A stretch of DNA of 64,000 nucleotides from an uncultured Sphingomonadaceae bacterium. GTDB taxonomy: Bacteria > Pseudomonadota > Alphaproteobacteria > Sphingomonadales > Sphingomonadaceae. Of this stretch, positions 44,677 through 53,630 are shown piece by piece; the first letter of the stretch is position 1, and each line of letters opens with the position of its first letter. The stretch is taken from positions 62,001 through 126,000 of the forward strand of contig CANLQG010000007.1 of the NCBI GenBank assembly GCA_947493195.1. Direction: 5' to 3'. The position numbers and the translations under genes were made by a program. The notes under the pieces are model-generated. The model did no database searches and was not told the origin of the DNA. It saw only the letters and a list, made by a program, of their open reading frames with translations.

Positions 44677-45033
44677 ATGTCACCCCGAATGGCCAAGCCT
44701 TCTCCCCTCGACAATCCGGAAAACGCCGCCTTTGCGTGGGCGCGATACCGGCGACTGATGCGCCTGATGATGGGCATTACGCTGGGGACTGTCATCATTG
44801 CGATGGCGGTAATCTACACCCAGGTGGACGATGTTTCGCCGCACTTCTTCATCGCCACCGCGCTCGGCATCGGGTTCTCGATGCTGCTGATGAGCGCGCT
44901 GATGGGACTGGTGTTCCTGTCCAGCGGCACCGGCCATGACGACGCGGTCGAAAACGATCTCGATACCCTCGATCCGTCCGCGAAACAGGCCGATCGTCGC
45001 AAGATGGGCTGGAAGGACGGGGCAGAGCGCTAG
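44677..45033 (+). CDS. Small two-helix membrane protein, unknown function
   Basis: The protein of 118 residues (114 if the second ATG at 44689 is used) has two membrane helices, MMGITLGTVIIAMAVIYT and ATALGIGFSMLLMSALMGLV, and a charged C-terminal tail. I do not recognise a named family; it looks like a conserved hypothetical of the clade. It ends 12 bp before the stop of the convergent 2Fe-2S protein gene. Confidence 0.68.
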   Translation: MSPRMAKPSPLDNPENAAFAWARYRRLMRLMMGITLGTVIIAMAVIYTQVDDVSPHFFIATALGIGFSMLLMSALMGLVFLSSGTGHDDAVENDLDTLDPSAKQADRRKMGWKDGAER

Positions 45034-45045
45034 GCGCCTGCTGCA

Positions 45046-45426
45046 TCAGTCATCCATCGGCCTGAGCCGATACTCCTCGACCGGTTGGCCGCCGATCAGG
45101 TGTTGCTGGATAATCTGCTCCAGCACCTCCTGCGTGCAGGAATGATACCAGACACCTTCGGGGTAGACGACCGCCACGGGACCGGCGGCGCAAATCTGCA
45201 GGCAATCGGCCTTGCTGCGCTGGATTTTCCCCGGGCCGACGAGATCGAGTTCCTTCAGGCGCTTTTTCAGATAGTTCCATGCCGGTTCCCCTACCTTGGG
45301 CACGCAGCATTTCGCCTTTGTGGGCAGCGCGCACAGGAAAATGTGGCGTTCCACCGAACCGCCGCCGATTTCGGCGAGCTTCTTGCGCGCCTTGGTCAGG
45401 CGCCTGGGGCTGGCAGGCTTGCTCAG
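45046..45426 (-). CDS. (2Fe-2S) ferredoxin-domain protein with probable CTG start
   Basis: The 126-residue protein contains [14 protein letters not shown] and [20 protein letters not shown]: the four cysteines of a thioredoxin-like 2Fe-2S ferredoxin domain. No ATG, GTG or TTG occurs near the expected start. The CTG at 45426 overlaps the popZ stop (CTGA) and has GGGAAGA upstream. The only alternative in frame is ATG 45504, which would read 26 arginine-rich residues through popZ. Function is unknown. Confidence 0.75.
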   Translation of the reverse strand: MSKPASPRRLTKARKKLAEIGGGSVERHIFLCALPTKAKCCVPKVGEPAWNYLKKRLKELDLVGPGKIQRSKADCLQICAAGPVAVVYPEGVWYHSCTQEVLEQIIQQHLIGGQPVEEYRLRPMDD

Positions 45427-45902
45427 CGCGTCTTCCCGGCGATTCGGGCGATCTCGGCCTTTACCAACCGTTCGACAATTTCGGGCAGGTTGGCATCGAG
45501 CCATTGCGCCAGCATCGGACGCATCATTTCGCGCACCATGCCTTCGAGCGACGTCTCACCGGTCCGGACGATCTGCGGCCTTGCCGGCGGGTCGGACAGC
45601 ATGGCAAGCGCAGCCAGCGACTGGCGCATGGCTTCGGCAGCCCGGTCCGTTGTCAGACCGTCGTCAGCGCCATCGTCGTTCTCGATCAGGGACTCTTCGC
45701 CATCATCCTCGCGCAGGGCGGCGCCGATAACGCCCAGGTCGAGCACGTCCTCGTCCTTCGGCTTGTCGTCCTCGTTGCGGGAAACCAGATCCTCGCGGCG
45801 GCGCGCTTTCGTGGCCTGGGCCAGTTCGCTGTTGTCCCGAGCGATCACGCGCTTGATCGAATCGAGGATTTCTTCGACCGAGGGTTCGCCTTCCTGCCGC
45901 AT
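45423..45902 (-). CDS. popZ: PopZ-like polar organizing protein (DUF2497)
   Basis: PopZ forms a polar matrix that anchors ParB-bound origins in Caulobacter and relatives. The 159-residue protein has the short N-terminal helix ([17 protein letters not shown]), an acidic disordered middle ([18 protein letters not shown]) and the C-terminal oligomerisation helices [20 protein letters not shown] and [15 protein letters not shown]. This three-part layout is the family hallmark. It lies downstream of pcm-tolC, as in Caulobacter. Confidence 0.8.
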   Translation of the reverse strand: MRQEGEPSVEEILDSIKRVIARDNSELAQATKARRREDLVSRNEDDKPKDEDVLDLGVIGAALREDDGEESLIENDDGADDGLTTDRAAEAMRQSLAALAMLSDPPARPQIVRTGETSLEGMVREMMRPMLAQWLDANLPEIVERLVKAEIARIAGKTR

Positions 45903-45913
45903 TCAGTCCCTCC

Positions 45914-47440
45914 CTACGGGTTCGTCCCAGGCGTTTCCAACGGCGGGGGTGCCGTGTCGGAATAATCAATGATTTCCGTGTCGAATTCTTCGAGCGGATT
46001 TTCGTCGACAACTTCTCCATCGGCAGCCGGTATGTCAACGGTGCGCGAACTGGTGGCGACCGGTTCGGGATCGCGCTGCCAGTCCCAGATGATGTCACGA
46101 ACGCGGTCGTAATTGGCTACCGGATCGTAAAGCACGCCCTCCTCACCAAGGCCGAGGTCACGCGCCTCTGCCTTGCCCATGGCGGCCAGCAGGGAGAAGC
46201 CGGCCACGTAGGCGTTGCGGCGGGCCGTAACGAGCTGCACCTGGGCGCGCAGCAATTCCTGCTGGGCATCGAGGATGTCTAGCACGGTGCGGTTGCCGAC
46301 CGTGTTCTCTGCTCGCACACCCTCGAGACTGAGGGCCGCTGCATCAACCGCGGCCTGGCTCGACGCGATGATGGCAAGCGCGGCCCGCCAGCTGGAATAG
46401 GAGGCCCGCACCTGGGCGATGACGTTGCGCTCTGTCGCGATGATCTGCTCGAGCGTGGCCTGCGCCTGCGCCGTTGCCTGACGCTGCTGCGCAGCCACCC
46501 GGCCACCCTGGAAAAGCGGCAAGGTCATCCGCACCCCGGCCTGGATGCCCAGGTCGTCCTGGTCGGCAGCCGCGCCGGAGCCTGGAATCGTGGTGCGCGA
46601 GCCGAGGAAGTTCGTGTAACCGGGTCCGCCGACCACCTCGAACCGGGGAAGCCGCCCTGCCCCTGCCACAGCGATGTCATATCCCGCGGCATCGGCGCGC
46701 TGCTGGGCCGCTATCAGGTCGGGATTGTTTTCAAGTGCCACAGCAACGGCCTGCGCCGGGCTGTCCGGCAGGCCGGGGAGCGGCGGCGGAGGTTCGAGAT
46801 CGGTCGGCGCTTCACCGACCAATTCGATATAGGTTTCCCGTGCCTGCACCAGGTTGGCCCGCGCGCTGCGAAGGTCGCCGCGGGCCAGGGCCAGCCGGCT
46901 TTCGGACTGGGCCACGTCGGTGCGGGTAAGATCGCCGATCTGGAACCGGTCGCTTGTCGCCTCCAGGTTAACGCCCAGTACCTCGACGTTGTTGGCCGAG
47001 AGAGTGACCAGCGCTTCGTTGAGGATCACATCCATGTAGGCGGCAACCACGCGGGTAAAGAGCCCGCTTTCTGTCCCTCGCAAATCGGCGCGGCCTGCGT
47101 CTACCCGCTCCTCTGCGGCGCGGATACCATTGCGCACGGCTCCGCCTTGGTACAGCGGCACGCCAAGCGAGAGATTGGCAGTGGCCTGGCGGGCCGCAAC
47201 GCCCGTACCGCCCGTGATGAACTCGGTATAGCCGCCCGTGGTGTCAAGCGAGGGTAGCCGGGCAGAGCGCTGGATCACGACGTTTTCGTCCGTTGCGCGC
47301 AACTGCGCCCGCGCTGCTTCCAGCGAAGGATTGTCGAAATAGGCCTGCGCCAGCGCTTCCTTCAGCGTGTCGGCTGAAGCGGGGGCCGCCAGCAAGCCGA
47401 CACCCGCGAGCGCGGTCGCCAGCCGAAGGGTCTTGCGCAT
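45914..47440 (-). CDS. tolC: TolC family outer-membrane efflux channel
   Basis: The 508-residue protein has a Sec signal peptide (MRKTLRLATALAGVGLLAAP) and two long coiled-coil/beta repeats, with the family elements FDNPSLEAARAQLRA, GVNLEATSDRFQIGDLTRTD (20 residues) and NRTVLDILDAQQELLRA. It forms the trimeric outer-membrane tunnel of type I secretion or RND efflux. The C-terminal tail after the barrel is acidic and variable. Its gene starts 2 bp after the pcm stop. Confidence 0.92.
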   Translation of the reverse strand: MRKTLRLATALAGVGLLAAPASADTLKEALAQAYFDNPSLEAARAQLRATDENVVIQRSARLPSLDTTGGYTEFITGGTGVAARQATANLSLGVPLYQGGAVRNGIRAAEERVDAGRADLRGTESGLFTRVVAAYMDVILNEALVTLSANNVEVLGVNLEATSDRFQIGDLTRTDVAQSESRLALARGDLRSARANLVQARETYIELVGEAPTDLEPPPPLPGLPDSPAQAVAVALENNPDLIAAQQRADAAGYDIAVAGAGRLPRFEVVGGPGYTNFLGSRTTIPGSGAAADQDDLGIQAGVRMTLPLFQGGRVAAQQRQATAQAQATLEQIIATERNVIAQVRASYSSWRAALAIIASSQAAVDAAALSLEGVRAENTVGNRTVLDILDAQQELLRAQVQLVTARRNAYVAGFSLLAAMGKAEARDLGLGEEGVLYDPVANYDRVRDIIWDWQRDPEPVATSSRTVDIPAADGEVVDENPLEEFDTEIIDYSDTAPPPLETPGTNP

Positions 47441-47442
47441 TG

Positions 47443-48090
47443 TCAGAAACTCCAGCCTTTCGGCTTGTCGAATTCATGCAGCTGCGGAATGCCGAGGTCA
47501 TAGACCGGCATCAGCGATACGCCGCTGTCAGTCTTGCGGCCCACGGCCATCCGGGTGACACCGTTAGTCACCAAGCCGGTCACGATCCGGGCACCATCGG
47601 CCAGCCGCTTTGCCAGGCTCGCGGGAATTTCTTCCACCGCTCCGTCGATCACCAGCAGGTCCGCGCCTTTTCCCTTGGTGCCCTTGCCCACGGCCTCTTC
47701 GGGACTGATGACGGTCAGTTCTGCCACCAGCGGGCGCAGCAGTTCAGCCAGATAGCCCGACCCCGCATCCACCACGATAGCCTTTTCATCGCCTGCGGGC
47801 TGGGCCTCTTCCAGCGTCTTGCCCTGCACCAGCGGTGCGGGCAGCCAGGCGCCGTTTTCCAGCCGGATCGCACGGTCGACATAGGCGACGCCTTTGCTGG
47901 CGGCGGGCACGTAATCCTCGCGCGCAACTTCACCCATGCGCCGGATGACGAAGGGCGTGTTCACGCCGCTGGTGCGCAACTGGCTGTCGATCATCGCGCG
48001 GCGGGCGCGGTGCTGGCCGGTGTTCGGAATGGTGTTGGCGGCTTCTGCTGAATCGAGCGGATCGGAAATCACGGCTGGAATCTCTCGCAT
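47443..48090 (-). CDS. pcm: Protein-L-isoaspartate O-methyltransferase family protein
   Basis: It methylates isoaspartyl residues for protein repair in characterised members. The 215-residue protein has ARRAMIDSQLRTSGVNTPFV and the SAM-binding VVDAGSGYLAELL. The glycine motif is present but shorter than in E. coli Pcm, as usual in this family branch, which may have lost the repair activity. It starts at ATG 48090. The order pcm-tolC-popZ is conserved in Caulobacter relatives. Confidence 0.82.
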   Translation of the reverse strand: MREIPAVISDPLDSAEAANTIPNTGQHRARRAMIDSQLRTSGVNTPFVIRRMGEVAREDYVPAASKGVAYVDRAIRLENGAWLPAPLVQGKTLEEAQPAGDEKAIVVDAGSGYLAELLRPLVAELTVISPEEAVGKGTKGKGADLLVIDGAVEEIPASLAKRLADGARIVTGLVTNGVTRMAVGRKTDSGVSLMPVYDLGIPQLHEFDKPKGWSF

Positions 48091-48189
48091 TTGGTGGACG
48101 GCAAGTGCCTTAGGGACTGCAGGCGATACGGGCAATGGCCTGCGTTGTCGCAATTCGTCACGCTGCCATCGGGGGTCGACGAAAGCGTT

Positions 48190-48219
48190 TTGACGAACGG
48201 GGCCTCGCGTGACTATGGC
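48190..48219 (+). promoter_or_regulatory. Probable promoter of the fumarase gene
   Basis: TTGACG (48190-48195) and TATGGC (48214-48219) are separated by 18 bp. The ribosome-binding site GAGGAG follows at 48232, 10 bp before the ATG at 48248. Confidence 0.45.
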
Positions 48220-48247
48220 GAAGCCGATCAAGAGGAGTGCATAATCG

Positions 48248-49774
48248 ATGAGCGACATGGTGACGATCCGCGAAGAAGACCTGATCGAGACGGTCGCCGA
48301 CGCGCTGCAGTACATCTCGTACTATCATCCGATGGATTACATCCAGGCACTGGGAGAGGCCTACAAGGCCGAGCAGGGCCCGGCCGCCAAGGATGCGATC
48401 GCCCAGATCCTGACCAACAGCCGCATGTGCGCCGAGGGACACCGCCCGATCTGCCAGGATACCGGCATCGTCAATGTCTTCCTGAAATGGGGTCAGGACT
48501 GCCGCCTCGAATCGGGCAGGAGCCTGCAGGAGGTCGTCGATGAAGGGGTGCGCCGCGCCTATAACAACGAGGACAACAAGCTGCGCGCCTCCATCCTTGC
48601 CGATCCCGCCTTCACCCGCCGCAACACGCGCGACAACACGCCCTGCGTCCTCTCGGTGGAAATGGTGCCAGGCAAGACCGTGGGCGTGGACGTTGCTGCC
48701 AAGGGCGGGGGCAGCGAGAACAAGTCCAAGTTCAAGATGATGAACCCCAGCGACAATATCGTCGAATGGGTGCTGGAACAGATTCCCTCGATGGGCGCTG
48801 GCTGGTGCCCACCGGGCATGCTGGGCATCGGCATCGGCGGCACGGCAGAGCATTGCATGAAGCTGGCCAAGCAAAGCCTGATGGACCCGATCGATATGGC
48901 GCAGCTGAAGCAGCGCGGCGCCCAGACAGACATCGAGCAGTTGCGCATCGACATTTTCGACGCGGTGAACGCCATGGGGGTCGGCGCGCAGGGTCTGGGC
49001 GGACTCTCTACCGTGCTGGACGTGAAAATTCTCGACTGGCCCTGCCATGCCGCGGGCAAGCCGGTTGGCATGATCCCCAACTGCGCCGCCACCCGCCACG
49101 CCCACGTCACGCTGGACGGCAGCGGCCCCGCTTACCTGCCGCAACCCGACCTCGATGCCTGGCCCGACGTGCAGTGGGAGCCCGATGCCGAGGCACGCCG
49201 TGTCGATCTGGACAACCTCACGCCGGAGGAAGTCGCCAGCTGGAAGAACGGCGATCGCCTGCTGCTGAACGGCAAGATGCTGACCGGGCGCGATGCCGCG
49301 CACAAGCGTATCAAGGACATGCTGGACGCGGGCGAGGAACTGCCCGTCGATTTCAGGGGCCGGGCTATCTATTACGTCGGCCCGGTGGACCCGGTGATGG
49401 GTGAAGTCGTTGGCCCCGCCGGCCCCACCACGGCCACCCGCATGGACAAGTTCACCGAGATGATGCTTGATCAGGGTCTGCTCGCCATGATCGGCAAGGC
49501 CGAGCGCGGTGCCGACGCTGTGGACGTTATCAGCCGCTTCAAGGTCGCCTACCTGATGGCCACCGGCGGTGCGGCCTATCTGGTGGCGCGTGCGATCAAG
49601 GAATCGCGGGTCGTCGCTTTCGAAGAACTGGGCATGGAAGCGATCTACGAATTCACGGTGAAGGACATGCCGGTCACGGTCGCGGTCGATGCCGAAGGCA
49701 ACAACGTCCATACGCTCGCCCCGCTGCACTGGCGCGAGAGGATTCGCGAGGAAGGGCTGCTCGACGCGAAATAG
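48248..49774 (+). CDS. Fumarate hydratase class I
   Basis: This iron-sulfur-dependent fumarase interconverts fumarate and malate in the TCA cycle. The 508-residue protein has RPICQDTGIVN (first cluster cysteine), WCPPGMLGIGIGGTAEH, and NCAATRHAHVTLDGSGP. The C-terminal domain carries IYYVGPVDPVMGEVVGPAGP. The oxygen-sensitive 4Fe-4S type contrasts with the class II enzyme. It is divergent from pcm. Confidence 0.93.
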   Translation: MSDMVTIREEDLIETVADALQYISYYHPMDYIQALGEAYKAEQGPAAKDAIAQILTNSRMCAEGHRPICQDTGIVNVFLKWGQDCRLESGRSLQEVVDEGVRRAYNNEDNKLRASILADPAFTRRNTRDNTPCVLSVEMVPGKTVGVDVAAKGGGSENKSKFKMMNPSDNIVEWVLEQIPSMGAGWCPPGMLGIGIGGTAEHCMKLAKQSLMDPIDMAQLKQRGAQTDIEQLRIDIFDAVNAMGVGAQGLGGLSTVLDVKILDWPCHAAGKPVGMIPNCAATRHAHVTLDGSGPAYLPQPDLDAWPDVQWEPDAEARRVDLDNLTPEEVASWKNGDRLLLNGKMLTGRDAAHKRIKDMLDAGEELPVDFRGRAIYYVGPVDPVMGEVVGPAGPTTATRMDKFTEMMLDQGLLAMIGKAERGADAVDVISRFKVAYLMATGGAAYLVARAIKESRVVAFEELGMEAIYEFTVKDMPVTVAVDAEGNNVHTLAPLHWRERIREEGLLDAK

Positions 49775-49873
49775 CGATCGTGCCGAACTTGTGATCGACC
49801 AATGACACAGTGCTTTCGATGGAAACCACTGTACCTACTGGTTGCATTTACGCCTCTAGGCTAGACCGGCTGC

Positions 49874-51061
49874 ATGAAATTTGCCGAGAAGCCCGCAACG
49901 AGCACCTCGCGCGTGCCGTTCAAGACGGTGCTCGCCTCGATCTTCGGATTGTGGGCGACCTATTTCGTGATCGTCACCCTACGGGCCGAATTGCTGGAGA
50001 TGGATTTCGCCGACCAGATGATCTGGCTGCGCCTGCTTTCCGTTGTCCTCGGCGTCCTCATCACCTGCGGCCTGTGGGTCATGCTGCGCCCGTTCGACGC
50101 GAGGCCGCTGTGGGTAAAGATCCCCGCAGCACTGCTGCTCGCCATGCCTGCCGCCCTGCTTTGCGCCCAGGCCAACACGGTGATCTTTGCCGACATGCAA
50201 AGCGCGCTGAACGACAAGGTCTTGCAGGAATTCGCCGCGGCGCGAGGCCTGGACGCGGAAAGCGGGCGCGAGGCACTGATGACCGAGCTTTCCGATCTGG
50301 TGACCATCGGCCCGTACCAGCAACTGATCGAGATTGCCTTCAGCCGCTATTTCCTGCTGCTTGCCTGGTGCGCGCTGTACCTTGCCCTGCTGACCGGTGA
50401 GAAGGCGCGCGATGCGGAGCGGCGCGAGCAGCAGTTCCGCAACGCCGCCAAGGCGGCCGAGCTTCAAAGCCTGCGATATCAGGTGAACCCGCATTTCCTG
50501 TTCAACACGCTGAATTCGCTGTCTGCGCTGGTGCTGACCGGTAAGACCGATGCGGCCGAGCGGATGATCCAGACCATCAGCGTCTTCTATCGTCGCAGCC
50601 TGGCCGACGACACCACGTCCGACGTGCCGCTGCGCGAAGAGATCCACCTGCAAAAGCTGTATCTGGAGATCGAGGCCGTGCGCTTTCCGCTACGCCTGCA
50701 GGCACATTACGACATACCTGCCGAACTGGAGAATGTCCTGGTCCCCGGCATGATCCTGCAGCCGCTGGTGGAAAATTCGGTCAAGCATGCCGTGGCGCCG
50801 TCATCGGGCCAGGTCACCATCACGCTCAGCGCGCGGGAGGAGTATGACCGGCTGGTGGTAACCATTTCCGACAACGGGCAGAGCGCAGAAGACCGTGACG
50901 ATACGCGGCCAGGCTTCGGCATCGGGCTCAGCAATGTGCGGCAACGACTGGAAGCGCGCTTCGGCAACGAGGCGTCGGTCGTTTCCGGCCAGGTGCCGGG
51001 CGGCTATGCCACCCACCTGCGCATGCCGCTGAAACGGATCAAGGAGAGGGTAGCAGCGTGA
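49874..51061 (+). CDS. LytS/AlgZ-type sensor histidine kinase
   Basis: The 395-residue protein has about four membrane helices in its first 170 residues, including FKTVLASIFGLWATYFVIVT and LLSVVLGVLITCGLWVML. The His-kinase domain has the phosphorylated His in YQVNPHFLFNTLNSLSALV and the nucleotide-binding N box QPLVENSVKHAVAP. It phosphorylates the LytTR regulator encoded next. The regulator's GTG overlaps its stop (GTGA). The signal is unknown. Confidence 0.9.
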   Translation: MKFAEKPATSTSRVPFKTVLASIFGLWATYFVIVTLRAELLEMDFADQMIWLRLLSVVLGVLITCGLWVMLRPFDARPLWVKIPAALLLAMPAALLCAQANTVIFADMQSALNDKVLQEFAAARGLDAESGREALMTELSDLVTIGPYQQLIEIAFSRYFLLLAWCALYLALLTGEKARDAERREQQFRNAAKAAELQSLRYQVNPHFLFNTLNSLSALVLTGKTDAAERMIQTISVFYRRSLADDTTSDVPLREEIHLQKLYLEIEAVRFPLRLQAHYDIPAELENVLVPGMILQPLVENSVKHAVAPSSGQVTITLSAREEYDRLVVTISDNGQSAEDRDDTRPGFGIGLSNVRQRLEARFGNEASVVSGQVPGGYATHLRMPLKRIKERVAA

Positions 51062-51804
51062 CAAGCAACGACAATGGAACCCTGCGCACGCTGATCGTGG
51101 ACGACGAACCCCTGGCGATCGAGCGGATGCAGGTCCTGTGTGCAGAAATTGCGCATCTGCAGGTGATCGGCACCGCCAGCGACGGCGAATCCGCCCTTCG
51201 CCTGTCGCAAAAGCTCAACCCGGACCTGCTGCTGCTGGACATGACCATGCCCGGCAAGGACGGCCTCCAGGTCGCTGCCGAAGCCGGCAGGATGGACACG
51301 CCGCCGGCCGTCATCTTCGTTACCGCGCACGAAAATTTCGCTGTCGAAGCCTTCGACCTCGAAGCTATCGATTACGTTCTGAAACCCGTCGCGACCGAGC
51401 GGCTTGAGCGCGCCATCGAGCGCGCTCTTGCACGCAAGGCGCGGCGCGCGGGACAGGGCGAGGGCGAAAGCGACTGGCTTGGTGAATTCTGGGTGCCGCA
51501 TCGTTCCGAACTGCTGCGTATCGATGCGAGCGAAGTCTATCGCATCGATGCGGAGCGCGACTACGTACGCCTCCACGTAGGCGAAACCAGTTACCTGCTG
51601 CTGCAGACGATTGCGGGGCTGGAGGAAAAGCTGGATCCGGAGAAATTCATCCGCATCCATCGTTCCACCATCCTGCGCCGGGATTTCATCACCGGCCTGA
51701 AGCACGAAGGGCTGGGCGTGTGGTGCGCCGAACTGGCCGATGGCAAGGAACTGCGCATCGGGCGGACCTATCTGAAAAAGGTGAAAGCCATGGCGGGCCG
51801 GTGA
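51058..51804 (+). CDS. LytTR-family response regulator
   Basis: The 248-residue regulator has a receiver domain with the phosphorylated Asp in LLLLDMTMPGKDG, the switch Thr in VIFVTAHENF and Lys in DYVLKPV. The C-terminal LytTR DNA-binding domain reads YRIDAERDYVRLHVG and FIRIHRSTILRRDFITGL. It pairs with the upstream kinase. The start is GTG with AAGGAGAGG at proper spacing. Confidence 0.92.
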   Translation: MTSNDNGTLRTLIVDDEPLAIERMQVLCAEIAHLQVIGTASDGESALRLSQKLNPDLLLLDMTMPGKDGLQVAAEAGRMDTPPAVIFVTAHENFAVEAFDLEAIDYVLKPVATERLERAIERALARKARRAGQGEGESDWLGEFWVPHRSELLRIDASEVYRIDAERDYVRLHVGETSYLLLQTIAGLEEKLDPEKFIRIHRSTILRRDFITGLKHEGLGVWCAELADGKELRIGRTYLKKVKAMAGR

Positions 51805-51840
51805 AGGTGGCCGTCAGCCGGGGCGACTTTTGTACATGAA

Positions 51841-51872
51841 AAAGGGCGCCTCCGCCAAACGGAGACGCCCCT
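51841..51872. terminator. Bidirectional terminator between the LytTR gene and urcA
   Basis: GGGCGCCTCCG pairs with CGGAGACGCCC (one mismatch) around a 5-nt loop. It is preceded by AAAAAG and lies between convergent genes. Confidence 0.7.
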
Positions 51873-51892
51873 GCTGAAGTGTGGCTTGCAGA

Positions 51893-52219
51893 TCAGCTGG
51901 CGCGCTGCGCGTCCTCCACGATCTGCGCGAACTGCCGGTCTAGCTGGCGCTTGGCGTCGCGATAGCACTGCCGCATCTCGCGGCTGGGTATGCGACTACC
52001 GAGTTCGAATTCGCCGTAACCGCAGACATCCCTTGCTGCCTGGTCGACCCGGCGGTCCAGTTCTTCGACACCATCGGCAGTGGAAAGGTCGAGATCGGCG
52101 TGGCTGACGCCCGCGCTTCGCATTTGCGCATCTTGCGCAGATACGCCGGTTGCTGCCAGCGTCATGGCGGCAGCGGCCAGGGTACCGCCGATCAGGCTGT
52201 TGATTGAACGGGTTTTCAT
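51893..52219 (-). CDS. urcA: UrcA family secreted protein
   Basis: A Sec signal peptide (MKTRSINSLIGGTLAAAAMT) precedes the mature 80 or so residues, which contain YGEFELGSRIPSREMRQCYRDA and two cysteines, the UrcA family pattern. It is common in sphingomonads and related bacteria; the function is unknown. The ATG at 52219 (GTG 52222 directly before) has AGGAGG upstream. A long perfect inverted repeat lies 48-87 bp upstream. Confidence 0.85.
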   Translation of the reverse strand: MKTRSINSLIGGTLAAAAMTLAATGVSAQDAQMRSAGVSHADLDLSTADGVEELDRRVDQAARDVCGYGEFELGSRIPSREMRQCYRDAKRQLDRQFAQIVEDAQRAS

Positions 52220-52266
52220 CACTTGCTTCCTCCTCCTCGAATCCCAGTATCGTCATTCTTGGGGGG

Positions 52267-52306
52267 TCGCACCGCAGCCGGTGGGACTGGAACAGCTGCG
52301 GTGCGA
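52267..52306. repeat. Perfect 12-bp inverted repeat upstream of urcA
   Basis: TCGCACCGCAGC (52267-52278) and GCTGCGGTGCGA (52295-52306) are exact reverse complements, separated by 16 bp. It lies between the urcA start and a plus-strand gene and has no T-tract. It could be a regulator site or an RNA hairpin. Confidence 0.65.
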
Positions 52307-52460
52307 TTACGGATGTAGCCCTGTTCGCCGCCGGGTGCTGCAAAGGGTCGACCTGCGCGCGAGACCAGTCGACCAGCAGGCGAGTGTCCTGACCAACGCC
52401 ATATACGGCTCCACCAACGACCAATTGCGATTGCGACGCGGTTCGGGCACAGGCGCGGAC

Positions 52461-52727
52461 ATGGCGCTGATCATCACGTTCCTGCTGGGCATGGGCAACT
52501 TCGCCTGTCACCGCGCGGTGATTGCCAGCGGCCACCGCATGCTGACCGAAATGCCGCCGCGCACCCTGCTGGTTGCCCGCAGCGCCAGCCTCGCGCTGGA
52601 GTTCGTCCTGCTATGCGGCGCGCTTTACGCCGCAAGTGAAGGCGTGGTGCACTGGGTGTGGCTCTATGCCGGATACTCCCTGATCAACCTTGGTGCCGCC
52701 TGGTCGGTCATTACGGGAAGGCTGTAG
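52461..52727 (+). CDS. Small hydrophobic membrane protein, unknown function
   Basis: The 88-residue protein starts MALIITFLLGMGNFACHRAVI and has three hydrophobic helices, ending WSVITGRL. I do not recognise the family. The frame is open upstream to 52080 but that part lies antisense to urcA. It lies 36 bp before the lipid kinase gene. Confidence 0.6.
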   Translation: MALIITFLLGMGNFACHRAVIASGHRMLTEMPPRTLLVARSASLALEFVLLCGALYAASEGVVHWVWLYAGYSLINLGAAWSVITGRL

Positions 52728-52763
52728 CGGGAACTGCATTGCCGCTCCGGTGATTTCAGCAAC

Positions 52764-53630
52764 ATGGATGCGCAGAAGGACCAACAGAGGCGACTCTGGC
52801 TCGTGCACAACGATGCCAGCGGTTCGAACGATCGCGAGGCGCTGGAGCGGATGGATTCCAGTTGCGCCAATTGCGGCCTGCACGTCGCCTATCGCAGCAG
52901 CTTTCCGACCGAGGACCTGCCGACGCCCGCCATGCTGGATGAGGCCGAAATCGATCTGGTAGCCATTTTCGCTGGCGACGGGACGGTGAACGCCGCGCTC
53001 AATGCGCTATCCGGCTGGAGCGGGCAGGTGCTGGTGCTTCCGGGCGGCACGATGAACCTGCTCTATCATCGCCTGTTTGCCGACATGACGCTGGACGAGG
53101 TGCTGGAACTGGTGGCCGGTCGCAAACTGGCCGTCCGGCGGCCGGGCATCATCTCCAGCTCGCTTGGCAATGCCTATGCCGGCTTGCTGGCCGGTCCGGG
53201 CACCAGCTGGAACGACGTTCGCGAGGCCATGCGGAACGCTGATGTGCTGGCGATGGCGACCGAGACGCGGGAGGCTTTTGCCCGTACCCTGCGGGACAAG
53301 CCGCTGCGTTGCATCGAGCCCGAACTGGGCCGCGCCCGTGGCTATCCGCTGCTGTTGCTCGAACCGCACGATAACGAAATCGTGCTCTATGCCTATCATG
53401 CCGAAACCACCGCCGAATTCGTCGACCAGTTGCTGGCCTTGGCCAAGCACGATTTCCGCCAGGGACCGCACGACCTGATCGGCAGCTCGCAGAGCCTGAC
53501 GCTGGCGAGTGTGGGCGGCGAGAAGTTCGGTGTCCTTCTCGACGGGGAGCCGGCGGAGGCGGATGGCCCATCGCAATTCAGGCTGGTGACTTCCGAAGTC
53601 GACCTGCTAGCAAAGCCCGGCAATGACTGA
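52764..53630 (+). CDS. Diacylglycerol/sphingosine kinase-like lipid kinase (DAGK catalytic domain)
   Basis: The 288-residue protein has IFAGDGTVNAALNAL, matching the GGDGT-type ATP-binding motif of DAGK kinases, and VLPGGTMNLLYHRLF, the PGGT element. It probably phosphorylates a lipid; sphingomonads use sphingolipids, so a sphingoid base is possible but unproven. The downstream phosphoesterase overlaps by 8 bp. Confidence 0.8.
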   Translation: MDAQKDQQRRLWLVHNDASGSNDREALERMDSSCANCGLHVAYRSSFPTEDLPTPAMLDEAEIDLVAIFAGDGTVNAALNALSGWSGQVLVLPGGTMNLLYHRLFADMTLDEVLELVAGRKLAVRRPGIISSSLGNAYAGLLAGPGTSWNDVREAMRNADVLAMATETREAFARTLRDKPLRCIEPELGRARGYPLLLLEPHDNEIVLYAYHAETTAEFVDQLLALAKHDFRQGPHDLIGSSQSLTLASVGGEKFGVLLDGEPAEADGPSQFRLVTSEVDLLAKPGND

